A stretch of DNA of 64,000 nucleotides from Rouxiella chamberiensis (GCF_026967475.1 NZ_CP114058.1:806001-870000); one strand, 5' to 3'. Positions 8,819 through 18,127 are shown, counted from the first letter of the stretch. Made by a program: numbers and translations. Notes: a model not told the origin generated them from the sequence alone.

Positions 8819-9591
8819 TTATTTTTCTCCGAACAGGCGTGCGCCGATGTGCTGCGCAAACTGGCTTTGCTGCGGGATGCCATACCAGGTGCATAACTTC
8901 ATGAACCGGTAATCGCTCAGGCTGTCGCCGAGGCCGATGACCGGAAAGACGCCGCGTTCGGCCCGCAGTTTATCCAGCAGATAGCGCGTAGCGAGGCCTT
9001 TTTCCACGGGGTCGGGCAACCAGGCAATATTGTTGCTGTTACGGTGGATATAGAATCCGTCCGTTGAAAACCGGGCTTCGATTTCGTCGCCAATGGCGTT
9101 GAGTTCGTCGAGCCGCGTGCTGTCGGTGTGCTTCATCACCAGATAAATCGGCGTATCGCCGTATTCATAATTGATGCGCGCCCAGGCGTTGATGTCGCGT
9201 TCGCGCATTAATTCAGTGATGTCTTGCTGCAACTGAAGCAAACGTTCGCGATAAGGCGCGAGCCGGTCGAGCATCTGCGCCTGCCACACGGCATCGGGCT
9301 GCCCCTGCGGCGTAAGGATGACCGCGCCGTGCGTCGTCACCGCCCAGGAAGTGAAAGGAATGACCACGCGCGATATCTCTTCCGTACCGCGCGCCGTGAC
9401 CGGAATTAAATCAGCGTGTTGCAGCAGCCAGTCGACCAGCATTGACTGTTCTTCCGTCATGAAACTGCGCGGCGACAGCGAGCGGTCAAACGCGCCGGTG
9501 CGAAAAGGCTCAAGCGCCAGTTCGTCGACCATTTTGCGACGGGTCTGAAATAGCGTGTCGTCGAGATCGGAAAAACCACGGGATTATTCAT
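8819..9591 (-). CDS. HAD-superfamily hydrolase of the ter cluster, frameshifted near the N terminus
   Basis: The body (MVDELALEPFRTG... to stop 8819) is a Cof/SPP-like HAD hydrolase, with a GLGDSLSDYRFMKLC motif IV near the C terminus. As written it lacks the nucleophile loop. The ATG at 9591 starts MNNPVVF in another frame; adding one base to the A run at 9571-9575 (T run on the coding strand) restores FSDLDDTLFQTRRKMVDEL, including the DxD catalytic motif. The corrected gene is 774 nt, 257 residues, and overlaps the PRTase gene by 8 bp. Predicted role: a phosphatase step in the ter-linked metabolite pathway. Confidence 0.82.
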
Positions 9592-10723
9592 AGCAAATGA
9601 CCTCGACAACCGGCGCCACGCACTCAAGCGCCTCGATGAATAAAGGATCGACGCTGCTGGCTTCCGTTTCGATGCAAAGAAGAATGCGGTCGAACTTCTG
9701 ATGCGCGACGTTATAGACGAAATTCGGAATGCCCAGCCCGTAGTTGTCCTTGAAGGCCAGCGCCGATTCGATGGCAAAGCCGGTGGCGATAGGAGAGCGG
9801 GTGGTGCAGCTGAATTTGACCTCGGCCCCCAGCAATTCGAGCCGTTCGGCGAGCAGCAGGGGTTCCCAGACAAACTCGCCGGAACCCAGCACCAGAATCT
9901 TTTCGTCGGGTGAGGCGGTGACCAGTTTGCCCAAATCGGCGGCCGAATTTGCCATGCCGAGGCGGCCCCAGCTCTGTTTGCCGATGATTTTCACATTGCC
10001 GCTGCCGGTGACATTGACATGGGGCATCACGGGCACGGGGGCGCGCGGGTTTTTCTCCCAGTGCCAATTGCCCTGAATCAGTGAAACGGCGGTAACGGGA
10101 AGCGGGCAGTGAGTTGCAATTGCCTTGCCGCTCCAGTCGGTCAGCGTCACGGCCACCACGCGCTCGAGATGCCCGAGATTGCCCTCGACCCGCAGCGCCT
10201 CCAGCAGATTGACAAAGGTATTGCCGGTGGTGGCTTCATCATCGACCATCACGATGCTTCGCGCATTGAGCACCCGCGCCCGTAACGTGGCGTCGTTTGG
10301 CAGATACAGCAGGTGATCGGTGGCGTGGCTGTGGTTTTCCTTGAACTCGCACAGCAACTGCCCTTCAACCGGATGGCGGGTCGAGGTCAGATAAACGGCG
10401 TCCTGAAAAAGTGACTTTGCCTCGTCATACACGCCCGCTCCCAGCCCGACGGCAGTTTCGGCCATGCCGACAAACACCACCGGTTGCGGTAAATCGGCGG
10501 GGATTTGTTGAGCCAGCTGTCGATAGGCGGCGCGCATAATCGCGGGTGACACGGGAATATGGCGGCCCAGCACTTTGCTGACAAACAGGAAGGCGCGCTT
10601 GGGGTTTTGCCGCTCGGCGATATCAAACAGCGCATCGAGCGCCAGCGTGCCGCCGGTGGGCGTGACCGTCAGGGTGCCGCCCGCGAGTTCGCGACGATAA
10701 ATGGCGGCAGTGGGCGTAATCAT
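9584..10723 (-). CDS. Phosphoribosyltransferase with TRSP domain (ter cluster)
   Basis: A 379-residue protein. A type I PRTase domain covers about residues 15-230, with a PRPP-binding loop MVDDEATTGNT at residues 159-169. The C-terminal part (residues about 240-379, with LVLGSGEFVWEPLLLAERLE and a DPLFIEALE tail) corresponds to the TRSP domain found C-terminal to such PRTases. Predicted chemistry is transfer or removal of phosphoribosyl on an unknown base. It overlaps the ATP-grasp gene by four bases (ATGA) and the HAD gene by eight, so the genes form one tightly coupled operon. Confidence 0.87.
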   Translation of the reverse strand: MITPTAAIYRRELAGGTLTVTPTGGTLALDALFDIAERQNPKRAFLFVSKVLGRHIPVSPAIMRAAYRQLAQQIPADLPQPVVFVGMAETAVGLGAGVYDEAKSLFQDAVYLTSTRHPVEGQLLCEFKENHSHATDHLLYLPNDATLRARVLNARSIVMVDDEATTGNTFVNLLEALRVEGNLGHLERVVAVTLTDWSGKAIATHCPLPVTAVSLIQGNWHWEKNPRAPVPVMPHVNVTGSGNVKIIGKQSWGRLGMANSAADLGKLVTASPDEKILVLGSGEFVWEPLLLAERLELLGAEVKFSCTTRSPIATGFAIESALAFKDNYGLGIPNFVYNVAHQKFDRILLCIETEASSVDPLFIEALECVAPVVEVICYE

Positions 10724-11799
10724 GCTTTCACCTCGGCGGAAGGCATAGTTTGCAGCGTCAGGTCATAGAGCACGGCTTCGGTAAGCGGGCGCACGATGGC
10801 AGGCGTAAAGGCACTGCGCGCCAACGTTGTGACCTCGGATGCAGTCATGACGCCCAGCGCAAACATCGCAAACAGCCCGGGCAGATTGACGCCGCTGTGA
10901 CGGGTATACCCTATGCCGCCGGAAGGACGCATATTGATCTCGAGCAGCACGGGCCGACCTTCGTCGTTATGGCGAGTCTGGACGTTGACCAGACCATCGG
11001 CCTGCATCAGTTCGGCGCAGCGCAGGGCAAGCTCGTAGGCTTCGCCGGACTGCTCCAGATACTGCAATGACCCCTCCTTGCGACGCGCCACGGCAGCCAG
11101 CACCTTGCCTTGACTGACCAGCATGTCCACGGAGTATTCCGGCCCCGGCAAATAGGGCATCAAGACCAGCGGCTCGAACTCCGCCTGCTGCGCAAGCGCG
11201 TGCAGGTAAAGTTCGGGGTGAACCTTGCGATTGTCAGGATGAGTAAAAGCCGCCATCGGCGGTGCGTTGTCATCAAAACGCCAAAAACCCATGCCATAAA
11301 TACCGACAACCGGTTTGACGCACAGCGTCTTCGGATGTGCGGAAAGGCGATTTTGCGCCACAAGTTCCCGCAGGGCCTCGGCGTTATTCACCCGGACAGA
11401 AGGCACCACCGGCAAACCCAGCTGCTGCATGGCGGTTGCGAATGCGACCTTGTCGTCGGCCAGAGAGAAAGGGTTCGCGGACAGTGCGCCCGTCACCAGT
11501 TTCACCCCCAGCGCCTCTATTTCTGTGCGGTGGGCTTCATACCACAACGGGTGACGTCCGGCGTGAATCACCTTGACGGCATATTCTTCAATTGTCTCGG
11601 CAATAAATTGAAAACGCTGTTCATTTTCTTTTGGTTCGATCAGGGAAATATCGGCCAGAGAAAGAATTTCATTTCTTTTATTACGGTGAGAGGCAATTAA
11701 AGTTAAAGGTTTGTTTATTTTTTCAGAAAAAGTTTTAATGCTCAAAATAATGTCACGTTGCGATGACAAACCTTCCATTAGCCAAATGGTTAGACTCAT
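10720..11799 (-). CDS. ATP-grasp ligase (ter cluster, first gene of the minus arm)
   Basis: A 359-residue protein of the carbamoyl-phosphate-synthase-like ATP-grasp family. The central region (SLADDKVAFATAMQQLGLPVVP, residues about 110-135) starts the ATP-grasp fold; CVKPVVGIYGMGF is the nucleotide-binding loop, and LVNVQTRHN...PVLLEINMRPSGG (residues about 285-310) carries the Mg-binding Glu/Asn pair. Such enzymes ligate a carboxylate to an amine or thiol with ATP; the substrate is unknown. It is the promoter-proximal gene of a five-gene overlapping operon, 45 bp downstream of a good sigma70-type promoter. Confidence 0.87.
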   Translation of the reverse strand: MSLTIWLMEGLSSQRDIILSIKTFSEKINKPLTLIASHRNKRNEILSLADISLIEPKENEQRFQFIAETIEEYAVKVIHAGRHPLWYEAHRTEIEALGVKLVTGALSANPFSLADDKVAFATAMQQLGLPVVPSVRVNNAEALRELVAQNRLSAHPKTLCVKPVVGIYGMGFWRFDDNAPPMAAFTHPDNRKVHPELYLHALAQQAEFEPLVLMPYLPGPEYSVDMLVSQGKVLAAVARRKEGSLQYLEQSGEAYELALRCAELMQADGLVNVQTRHNDEGRPVLLEINMRPSGGIGYTRHSGVNLPGLFAMFALGVMTASEVTTLARSAFTPAIVRPLTEAVLYDLTLQTMPSAEVKA

Positions 11800-11844
11800 T
11801 GTTTTAATTTTCCAATAATGACAAGCGAAGGAGGGATTAAATCG

Positions 11845-11873
11845 AGTCTAGGTGGGCGCTTTGTGCATGTCAA
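11845..11873 (-). promoter_or_regulatory. Predicted sigma70 promoter for the ter minus-strand arm
   Basis: On the minus strand there is a perfect -35 TTGACA (11868-11873), a 17-bp spacer and a -10 TAGACT (11845-11850, 4 of 6 consensus). This puts transcription start near 11838, about 40 bp upstream of the ATP-grasp start codon. The -35 overlaps the edge of the 15-bp palindrome at 11872-11886. Confidence 0.6.
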
Positions 11874-11886
11874 TCATATTATGATT
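11872..11886. promoter_or_regulatory. Perfect 15-bp palindrome in the ter control region (putative operator)
   Basis: AATCATA-T-TATGATT is a perfect 7+1+7 inverted repeat directly upstream of, and touching, the -35 of the minus-arm promoter. The TATGATT half-site recurs at 12049-12055 over the -10 of the terZ promoter, there with a partly matching left arm. A site present at both divergent promoters is what a shared regulator such as TerW would need. Binding is inferred only. Confidence 0.45.
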
Positions 11887-12026
11887 TAAAAAAATGCAAG
11901 TTTCGAGGAAAGGTAAAGCTGGCTTTTTAAATGTATAGTATTGTCAGCTGATGTAAAGTATTTGCATAACAGTTCTTTTAAAACAGCAAGTTAAGTATAT
12001 TTCCGACTATTACGAAAAAATTCAGG

Positions 12027-12054
12027 TTGTGAGAATACTACCTCATGATATGAT
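12027..12054 (+). promoter_or_regulatory. Predicted promoter of the terZABCDE operon
   Basis: -35-like TTGTGA (12027-12032), a 16-bp spacer and -10 TATGAT (12049-12054, 5 of 6 consensus). Start of transcription would be near 12061, giving a leader of about 56 nt with a GAGGGA ribosome site before terZ. The -10 coincides with the TATGATT half-site shared with the palindrome at 11872. Confidence 0.42.
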
Positions 12055-12116
12055 TTTTTAAACATGGATTATATTTCATAAAAATAACCCGACATCATCT
12101 CTGAGGGAATTTAAAA

Positions 12117-12704
12117 ATGGTTTCTTTAACCAAAAACCAAACCGTTTCACTTAGCAAGCAAACTTCTTCTTTAAACCATCTTCAATTTGGATTGGGATGG
12201 GACCCGTTAAAAAAGAAAGGATTATTTGGTGGCCTGTTCGGCGGCGGTAAAGATTCCATTGATCTGGATGCGGGTTGTGTTTTGCTGGATAAAAACGGTA
12301 AAACAATCGACACCATCTGGTTTCGCAAATTAAAGTCAAATTGCGGCTCCGTTGTGCATCTGGGTGATAATTTAACCGGTGAAGGCGAGGGCGATGACGA
12401 GGTCATTACCGTCGATCTGGCGCGTCTGCCTACGCAGGTCGAATACCTGGCTTTCACGGTAAACAGCTTCCGTGGCCAGACGTTTAACGAAGTCGACAAC
12501 GCCTTTTGCCGCGTGGTCGATCAAGCTAGTCATTCCGAGCTTGCCCGCTACAAGCTGACCGAGCAGGGTTCGCATACCGGCATCATCATCGCCTCTCTGG
12601 CCCGCAACGGCGGCAGCTGGGATTTCACGGCGCACGGCAAGGCTTCAAGCGGCCGAACCATTGATGACATGAATAGCGACATTGTCGCTACGGTGGTGCG
12701 CTAA
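12117..12704 (+). CDS. terZ: TerZ, TerD-family tellurite resistance protein
   Basis: A 195-residue TerD-family (calcium-binding beta-sandwich) protein. It opens with VSLTKNQTVSLSKQT, then LQFGLGWDP, and has the family Ca-binding patterns SIDLDAGCVL and GEGEGDDEVI. The LTEQGSHTGI segment near the C terminus and the 12-residue GLFGGLFGGG-type insert near residue 38 are typical of TerZ rather than TerD or TerE. It acts in the cytoplasm and at the membrane with the other Ter proteins in resistance to tellurite, phage and colicins. First gene of the plus arm; its TAA overlaps the terA ATG by one base. Confidence 0.92.
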   Translation: MVSLTKNQTVSLSKQTSSLNHLQFGLGWDPLKKKGLFGGLFGGGKDSIDLDAGCVLLDKNGKTIDTIWFRKLKSNCGSVVHLGDNLTGEGEGDDEVITVDLARLPTQVEYLAFTVNSFRGQTFNEVDNAFCRVVDQASHSELARYKLTEQGSHTGIIIASLARNGGSWDFTAHGKASSGRTIDDMNSDIVATVVR

Positions 12705-13879
12705 TGACCATGACGCCGGGCAGCAATGCTGCCATTCCTGCTCAGACCCTGACGGTGCGCGTGCTGTCGGGCGTTCCGGTCGATGCTTCCGCCTTTCGTC
12801 TTTATGCCTCCGGCAAAGTGCAGGGCGATGCCGATATGGTGTTTTACGGCCAGCCGGTTAACGACGATGCATCCATCAAGCTGGTTGGTGCGGGCACCGA
12901 TACGGCGTTTACGGTCGACGTCGCTCGCCTGGGTGCCGACGTGCAAAAGCTGGCATTTACCGCAACCTGCGACGGCAGCGGAACCCTTGCCGGGTTGCAG
13001 CGGCTGGCGATTCAGGTGGAGCAAAACGGCAGCGTGCTGCTGACCGGCAACGTGGACATCACGGGCCGTCAGGAAGCCGCGCTTATCCTCGGAGAAATCT
13101 ATCGCCGCAACGCCGAGTGGAAATTCCGCTTTATTGCGCAGGGTTTCAACGGCGGACTTAAACCGCTGGCGGAACATTTCGGGGTGGATATTTCCGACTC
13201 TCCAGCGCCGACGCCGACGACTTCTCCAGCGCCGCCACCCGCCGCGCCGCCGACACCGCCGCCTGCCAAAATCAATCTGAGCAAAGTGACGCTGACCAAG
13301 GATAAACCGGCCATCAGCCTGACCAAGCGAGACAACTTCGGCGAAATCCGCATCAATCTCAACTGGAATCAGAACAGCAGCGGGTCGACGGGCATGCTCG
13401 GTATGTTCGGAAAATCCAGGGGCATCGACCTCGATTTAGGCGCGTTTGTCGAGCAGCAGGACGGCGTCAAGGACGTAATTCAGGCGCTGGGCAATCGCTT
13501 TGGCAACTATAACCGTGAACCCTTCGTCGAACTGAAAGGCGATGACCGCACGGGGCAGGTCAGCGGCGGCGAATGGATGCACATCAACGGTCGCGAATGG
13601 AAAAACCTTCGTCAGGTACTGATCTTCGCCTTTATTTATGAAGGGGCTGCAAGCTGGGATAAAACCGACGGCGTCGTCACGCTGCACGTGCCCGACCAGC
13701 CGCCAATTGAAACGCGTTTAACGGAAGGCTCCAACCGCCACAACATGTGCGCCATTGCCCGTCTGGTCAATGAAAACGGTGCCATCAAGGTTGAGCGCAT
13801 CAACCAGTTCTTCACCGGCCATAAGGAGATGGACAACGCGCTGGGATGGGGCTTTCGATGGACAGCTGGATCTAAATAA
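12704..13879 (+). CDS. terA: TerA, two-domain tellurite resistance protein
   Basis: A 391-residue protein with three parts: an N-terminal TerD-like domain (residues about 12-165, with GEIYRRNAEWKFRFIAQGFNGG, the usual TerD-family end motif), a hinge of about 25 residues made almost only of Pro, Ala, Thr and Ser (about 166-190), and a C-terminal TerA domain (INLSKVTLTKDKPAISLTK, then GIDLDLGAFVEQQDG). It starts one base inside the terZ stop codon. Predicted cytosolic partner of TerZ, TerD and TerE. Confidence 0.92.
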   Translation: MTMTPGSNAAIPAQTLTVRVLSGVPVDASAFRLYASGKVQGDADMVFYGQPVNDDASIKLVGAGTDTAFTVDVARLGADVQKLAFTATCDGSGTLAGLQRLAIQVEQNGSVLLTGNVDITGRQEAALILGEIYRRNAEWKFRFIAQGFNGGLKPLAEHFGVDISDSPAPTPTTSPAPPPAAPPTPPPAKINLSKVTLTKDKPAISLTKRDNFGEIRINLNWNQNSSGSTGMLGMFGKSRGIDLDLGAFVEQQDGVKDVIQALGNRFGNYNREPFVELKGDDRTGQVSGGEWMHINGREWKNLRQVLIFAFIYEGAASWDKTDGVVTLHVPDQPPIETRLTEGSNRHNMCAIARLVNENGAIKVERINQFFTGHKEMDNALGWGFRWTAGSK

Positions 13880-13901
13880 TACTAAAAATCAGGGGCATAA
13901 C

Positions 13902-14357
13902 ATGAGTATTTTCGACAGAGTCAAAGACGCCATTACCTCGGGCCGAAGCGAACTGACTAAACAGGTCGGGCGCTTCAAGAACAAGAAGTTCATGCACGGC
14001 ACCGTCGCGGTCTGCGCGCGGATTGCGGTTTCCAGCAACGGCGTGAGCAGCGAAGAAAAGCAGAAGATGATTGGTTTTCTTCAGTCTTCGCCCGAGCTGA
14101 AAGTATTCGATACACAAGAAGTTATCGATTTCTTCAATCAGCTGGTGGGCAATTTCGCTTTCGATTACGAAATCGGTAAAGGCGAAACCATGAAATACAT
14201 TCTGGCACTGAAAGACCAGCCAGAGGCGGCGCAGCTTGCTGTACGCGTCGGGATTGCCGTGGCGAAAAGCGACGGAGATTTCGATCAGGACGAGCAAAAC
14301 GCCGTGCGTGAAATCGCGCTAGCGCTGGGCTTCACGCCTGCCGAATTTGGTCTTTAG
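13902..14357 (+). CDS. terB: TerB tellurite resistance protein
   Basis: A 151-residue all-helical TerB protein. I use the ATG at 13902 (MSIFDRVKDAITSGR), which has an AGGGGC ribosome site; upstream in-frame sequence overlaps the terA end and is not conserved. Acidic metal-binding motifs are present, such as VAVCARIAVSSNGVSSEEKQ near residue 33 and AVAKSDGDFDQDEQNAV near residue 118. TerB is a metal-binding peripheral protein reported to contact the inner membrane and TerC. Confidence 0.92.
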   Translation: MSIFDRVKDAITSGRSELTKQVGRFKNKKFMHGTVAVCARIAVSSNGVSSEEKQKMIGFLQSSPELKVFDTQEVIDFFNQLVGNFAFDYEIGKGETMKYILALKDQPEAAQLAVRVGIAVAKSDGDFDQDEQNAVREIALALGFTPAEFGL

Positions 14358-14400
14358 GATTCGTCACATTAACAGCATCACTCTGGCTTAAGGGTCAACT

Positions 14401-15444
14401 ATGGAATCTACTCATATCGGCTTTCCTATCGAAACCGTTATCGTGTTTGTGGTACTGGCCGTCGGGGCCATTCTGATTGACCTGTTCATGCACCGTCACG
14501 ACGAAGCTATCTCGCTGAAAAGTGCCTCGCTCTGGACCGTGTTCTGGATAGTCGTCGCGATGGCCTTTGCGGGCTTCCTTTATATTCATCACGGTGCCGA
14601 AGTGGCCAGCCTGTTTATTACCGGTTATGCGCTTGAGAAGGTGCTGTCGGTCGATAACCTGTTTGTCATGATGGCCATTTTCTCGTGGTTCGCCGTGCCC
14701 GACAACTATCGCCACCGCGTGCTGTATTGGGGCGTTATCGGCGCCATCGTGTTCCGCGGCATCTTCGTGGCTATCGGTGCCAGCCTGCTGATGCTCGGGC
14801 CGTGGGTGGAGATTGTCTTTGCGCTGATTGTCGGCTGGACCGCCGTGATGATGCTCAAAAGCGGCGATGACGACGATGAAATCGAAGACTATTCGCAACA
14901 TATCGCCTATCGCATGGTGAAACGTTTCTTCCCTATCTGGCCGAAACTGCGCGGACATTCGTTCCTGCTGAGCCAGAAAGAGGTCGACGTGGAACTGGCC
15001 AAGCCCGAAAACAAAGATGTCACTATCGGCCGTGTCGGCAAGGCAGCACGCTACGCCACGCCGCTGATGCTGTGCCTGGCGGTGGTCGAACTGTCTGACG
15101 TCATGTTCGCATTTGACTCCGTACCGGCGGTCATCGCGGTTAGCCGTGAACCGCTTATCGTCTACAGCGCCATGATGTTTGCGATTCTTGGCCTGCGTAC
15201 CATGTATTTTGTGCTCGAAGCCTTGAAGCAATATCTGGTTCATCTCGAGAAAGCGGTCATCGTGCTGCTGTTCTTCATCGCGGTAAAACTGGGTCTGAAC
15301 GCGACCGATCACCTGTGGCACCACGGATACAATATTTCGGCCAACGCCAGCCTGCTGGTCGTACTGGGTGTGCTGGCTGTGGGAACCATCATCAGCGTGA
15401 TGTTCCCGGGTAAAGGCGATGCCGAACAAGGTAAACAGGGCTAA
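14401..15444 (+). CDS. terC: TerC integral membrane protein
   Basis: A 347-residue polytopic inner-membrane protein with about nine hydrophobic segments. TerC-family signatures are the LEKVLSVDNLFVMMAIF segment near residue 80 and VELSDVMFAFDSVPAV near residue 230, which carry conserved Asp/Asn residues inside the membrane. A charged cytosolic loop (DDDDEIEDY, then HIAYRMVKRFFP) lies between. It is the membrane anchor of the Ter complex. It starts 43 bp after terB with a TAAGGGTC ribosome site. Confidence 0.94.
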   Translation: MESTHIGFPIETVIVFVVLAVGAILIDLFMHRHDEAISLKSASLWTVFWIVVAMAFAGFLYIHHGAEVASLFITGYALEKVLSVDNLFVMMAIFSWFAVPDNYRHRVLYWGVIGAIVFRGIFVAIGASLLMLGPWVEIVFALIVGWTAVMMLKSGDDDDEIEDYSQHIAYRMVKRFFPIWPKLRGHSFLLSQKEVDVELAKPENKDVTIGRVGKAARYATPLMLCLAVVELSDVMFAFDSVPAVIAVSREPLIVYSAMMFAILGLRTMYFVLEALKQYLVHLEKAVIVLLFFIAVKLGLNATDHLWHHGYNISANASLLVVLGVLAVGTIISVMFPGKGDAEQGKQG

Positions 15445-15493
15445 GGCCCTTGCCTGAGATTTTCAATTCAACGACACAATTAAGGATATCACT

Positions 15494-16072
15494 ATGGGCG
15501 TTTCTCTTTCTAAAGGCGGCAATGTTTCTTTAAGCAAAGAAGCACCGACCATGAAAAATGTGCTGGTTGGTCTGGGGTGGGATGCCCGCTCTACCGATGG
15601 GCAGGACTTTGACCTTGATGCCTCCGCATTCCTGCTGGCCAGCAATGGCAAGGTGCGCAGCGATGCCGACTTCATTTTCTACAACAACCTGAAATCGGCG
15701 GAAGGCTCCGTACAACATACCGGCGACAACCGCACCGGCGCGGGCGATGGCGATGACGAAGCATTGAAAATCAAGCTCGACGCCATTCCTGCCGACGTCG
15801 ATAAAATCGTTTTTGTGGTCACTATCCACGATGGCGCAACCCGTCGTCAGAGTTTTGGGCAGGTTTCCGGCGCGTTTATCCGTCTGGTCAATGATGAGAA
15901 CCAGCAGGAAGTGGCGCGTTACGACCTAACTGAAGATGCCTCGACGGAAACGGCGATGCTGTTCGGCGAGCTTTACCGCCACAATGCGGAATGGAAATTC
16001 CGTGCGGTAGGTCAGGGTTATGCAGGCGGTCTGAATTCGGTATGCGCGCAGTACGGCATCAACGCGTCTTGA
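15494..16072 (+). CDS. terD: TerD tellurite resistance protein
   Basis: A 192-residue TerD. It begins [19 protein letters not shown], continues with LVGLGWDAR and the Ca-site motifs [11 protein letters not shown] and [10 protein letters not shown], and ends with [22 protein letters not shown]. It is very similar to the adjacent terE product, as expected for a tandem duplication within the family. It follows terC by 49 bp with an AAGGATATC ribosome site. Confidence 0.93.
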   Translation: MGVSLSKGGNVSLSKEAPTMKNVLVGLGWDARSTDGQDFDLDASAFLLASNGKVRSDADFIFYNNLKSAEGSVQHTGDNRTGAGDGDDEALKIKLDAIPADVDKIVFVVTIHDGATRRQSFGQVSGAFIRLVNDENQQEVARYDLTEDASTETAMLFGELYRHNAEWKFRAVGQGYAGGLNSVCAQYGINAS

Positions 16073-16144
16073 GTCCTACCTTGGCTAATCGGCAGGCGGG
16101 TTGTCCGTCTGCCCCATAAATTGCGAATACGACAGGAGTAATAA

Positions 16145-16720
16145 ATGGCAGTTTCTCTGACTAAAGGCGGCAACGTCTCGTTAACGAAAGAAGCACCTAC
16201 GATGAATATCGCGATGGTCGGTCTGGGCTGGGATTCGCGCGTCACCGACGGCGCAGAGTTCGACCTCGATGCTTCCGTCTTCATGGTAGGCGAAAACGGC
16301 AAAGTGCTTTCCGATGCCGGTTTTATTTTCTTTAACAACAAAACCAGCGCCTGCGGTTCGGTGAATCACATGGGTGACAACCGCACCGGCGAAGGCGACG
16401 GCGATGATGAGCAGGTCAAGATTGATCTGGCAAAAGTCCCTGCCGACGTCAAAAAACTGGTGTTTGCCGTTACCATCTATGATGCCGAAACGCGCAAGCA
16501 GAACTTCGGTATGGTGAGCAACAGCTTCATGCGCGTGTTCAACAATGACAACGGCACTGAAATCGCCCGTTTTGATCTGTCCGAAGATGCCTCTACCGAA
16601 ACGGCGATGGTATTCGGCGAGCTGTATCGTCACATCACCGAATGGAAATTCAAGGCCGTAGGTCAGGGCTTTGCAGGCGGCCTGTCTGCGCTGGCTTCCC
16701 AGCACGGCGTTAATATCTAA
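16145..16720 (+). CDS. terE: TerE tellurite resistance protein
   Basis: A 191-residue TerD-family protein, colinear with TerD throughout ([69 protein letters not shown]). It is the last gene of the operon; a strong terminator follows 15 bp after the stop, so no terF is present here. An AGGAGTAATAA ribosome site precedes it. Confidence 0.93.
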   Translation: MAVSLTKGGNVSLTKEAPTMNIAMVGLGWDSRVTDGAEFDLDASVFMVGENGKVLSDAGFIFFNNKTSACGSVNHMGDNRTGEGDGDDEQVKIDLAKVPADVKKLVFAVTIYDAETRKQNFGMVSNSFMRVFNNDNGTEIARFDLSEDASTETAMVFGELYRHITEWKFKAVGQGFAGGLSALASQHGVNI

Positions 16721-16735
16721 TCCGACAAATGTCGC

Positions 16736-16768
16736 AAAGCCCCGAGTATAAATCTCGGGGCTTTTTTT
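16736..16768 (+). terminator. Rho-independent terminator ending the terZABCDE operon
   Basis: AAAGCCCCGAG (16736-16746) pairs with CTCGGGGCTTT (16754-16764) around a 7-nt loop, with a T run after it. It is located 15 bp after terE. Confidence 0.92.
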
Positions 16769-16875
16769 ATGCAAAGAGAAAGTTATCCCGCTTTCAGCCG
16801 TATTGCATAGTGTAGATATCGGCCATTCCCGCCTTGCGTCGAGTGCCCGACACGGGGGCATCCCTTCTCAATGCG

Positions 16876-18003
16876 TTAGGCGGATTCGTAAGGAGGATAG
16901 TCAATATAACCCTCGGCAGAACCGCCGTAATAGGTATCGCGGTCGGGCTTGTTCAGCGGCAACGCATTCTCCAGCCGATAAACCAGGTCAGGATTGGCAA
17001 TAAACGGCTGACCAAAGGCGGCCAGGTCAATCAGACCGGAGTCGAGGTAATCCTGCGCCCGCTCGCGGGTCAAGTCGCCTGCCAGAATCAGCGCCGTCTC
17101 TTTCAGCCCGTCACGACAGATTTTCAACAGATTCTTGATGGCCTCGTCTTTTGATTGCGCATCATCTGCGCTAAAGAAGAAGTTGGTCTGGTCCATGACA
17201 TGCACATAGGCAATGCCGCGTTCACCCAAACCTTTGCATAGTGCGGAGTAGGTTTCGTCAATGTCGTCATAGAGCGGCATATCAAACAGTTGGCCGTAAG
17301 GCGAGATGCGGATGCCGACACGCCCCTTGCCGATTCGAGCACAGACGGCATCGACGACCTCAAACACAAAACGCAGACGATCTTCAATGTTTTGCGCGCC
17401 GTATTTGTCACTGCGATCGTTGACCTTCGGATTAATAAACTGCTCGAAGAGGTAGCCGTTGGCACCGTGGATTTCCACGCCGTCGAAGCCCGCAGTGATG
17501 GCGTTTTCCGCCGCCTGGGCAAAATCATTGACCACGCGTCCGACTTCTTCGGTAGAGAGCGGACGAGGTTTGGATGTTTCAACGAAGCCCGGTTCGCCAT
17601 CTTCTTTATAGGCAAATGCGGTGGCTTTGGCGGCCGGTTTATCGGAAGAACTCACAGGCGCCGCGCCGTCGATTTGCAGCGACGTATGAGAAACGCGGCC
17701 CACGTGCCACAGCTGGGCAAAAATCTTGCCGCCGACGCTGTGTACGGAATCGGTAGTGAGTTTCCAGCCAGCTATCTGCTTCTTGCCGAAAATACCTGGG
17801 TTGAATAAATAACCCTGACCTTCGCGGGACACCGGTGTACCTTCTGAAACAATAAGGCCTGCGGTGGCACGCTGCGTGTAATACAGCGCAATCTGTTCGT
17901 TGGCGATATCGTCCGGCGCGCGGGAGCGGGTCATCGGAGCCATCACAATACGGTTGGCCAGTTCAATGTCGCCCAGCGTAAATTTGCCAAATAAGTCAGT
18001 CAT
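16876..18003 (-). CDS. nemA: Old-yellow-enzyme family NAD(P)H:alkene reductase (NemA-like)
   Basis: A 375-residue FMN-binding TIM-barrel enzyme of the OYE family. MAPMTRSRAPDD near residue 21 and the HAENG-like HGANGYLFEQFINP block near residue 190 (Asn-194-type active site) are visible, with VNDFAQAAENAITAGFDGVEIHG just before it. NemA reduces N-ethylmaleimide, electrophilic alkenes and nitro compounds. It is divergent from a LysR regulator with 124 bp between the starts, the usual arrangement for LysR control of an adjacent gene. The end is at GYIDYPPYESA. Confidence 0.9.
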   Translation of the reverse strand: MTDLFGKFTLGDIELANRIVMAPMTRSRAPDDIANEQIALYYTQRATAGLIVSEGTPVSREGQGYLFNPGIFGKKQIAGWKLTTDSVHSVGGKIFAQLWHVGRVSHTSLQIDGAAPVSSSDKPAAKATAFAYKEDGEPGFVETSKPRPLSTEEVGRVVNDFAQAAENAITAGFDGVEIHGANGYLFEQFINPKVNDRSDKYGAQNIEDRLRFVFEVVDAVCARIGKGRVGIRISPYGQLFDMPLYDDIDETYSALCKGLGERGIAYVHVMDQTNFFFSADDAQSKDEAIKNLLKICRDGLKETALILAGDLTRERAQDYLDSGLIDLAAFGQPFIANPDLVYRLENALPLNKPDRDTYYGGSAEGYIDYPPYESA

Positions 18004-18127
18004 AACTGTCGTCCTTTTATGTTGGGATGAATCGTTTTTGCTTCCATTAAGTGTATTAGAGAATTTTGCGCATATAATTTCTATTCAGTACCGAATGGCT
18101 GGAAATTAATTCACAAATGGAGAGGCA

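Noticed and set aside
14395..15429. A 344-residue minus-strand frame opposite terC
   Set aside because: His/Gln/Asp-rich shadow of the hydrophobic terC codons; terC itself is unmistakable.
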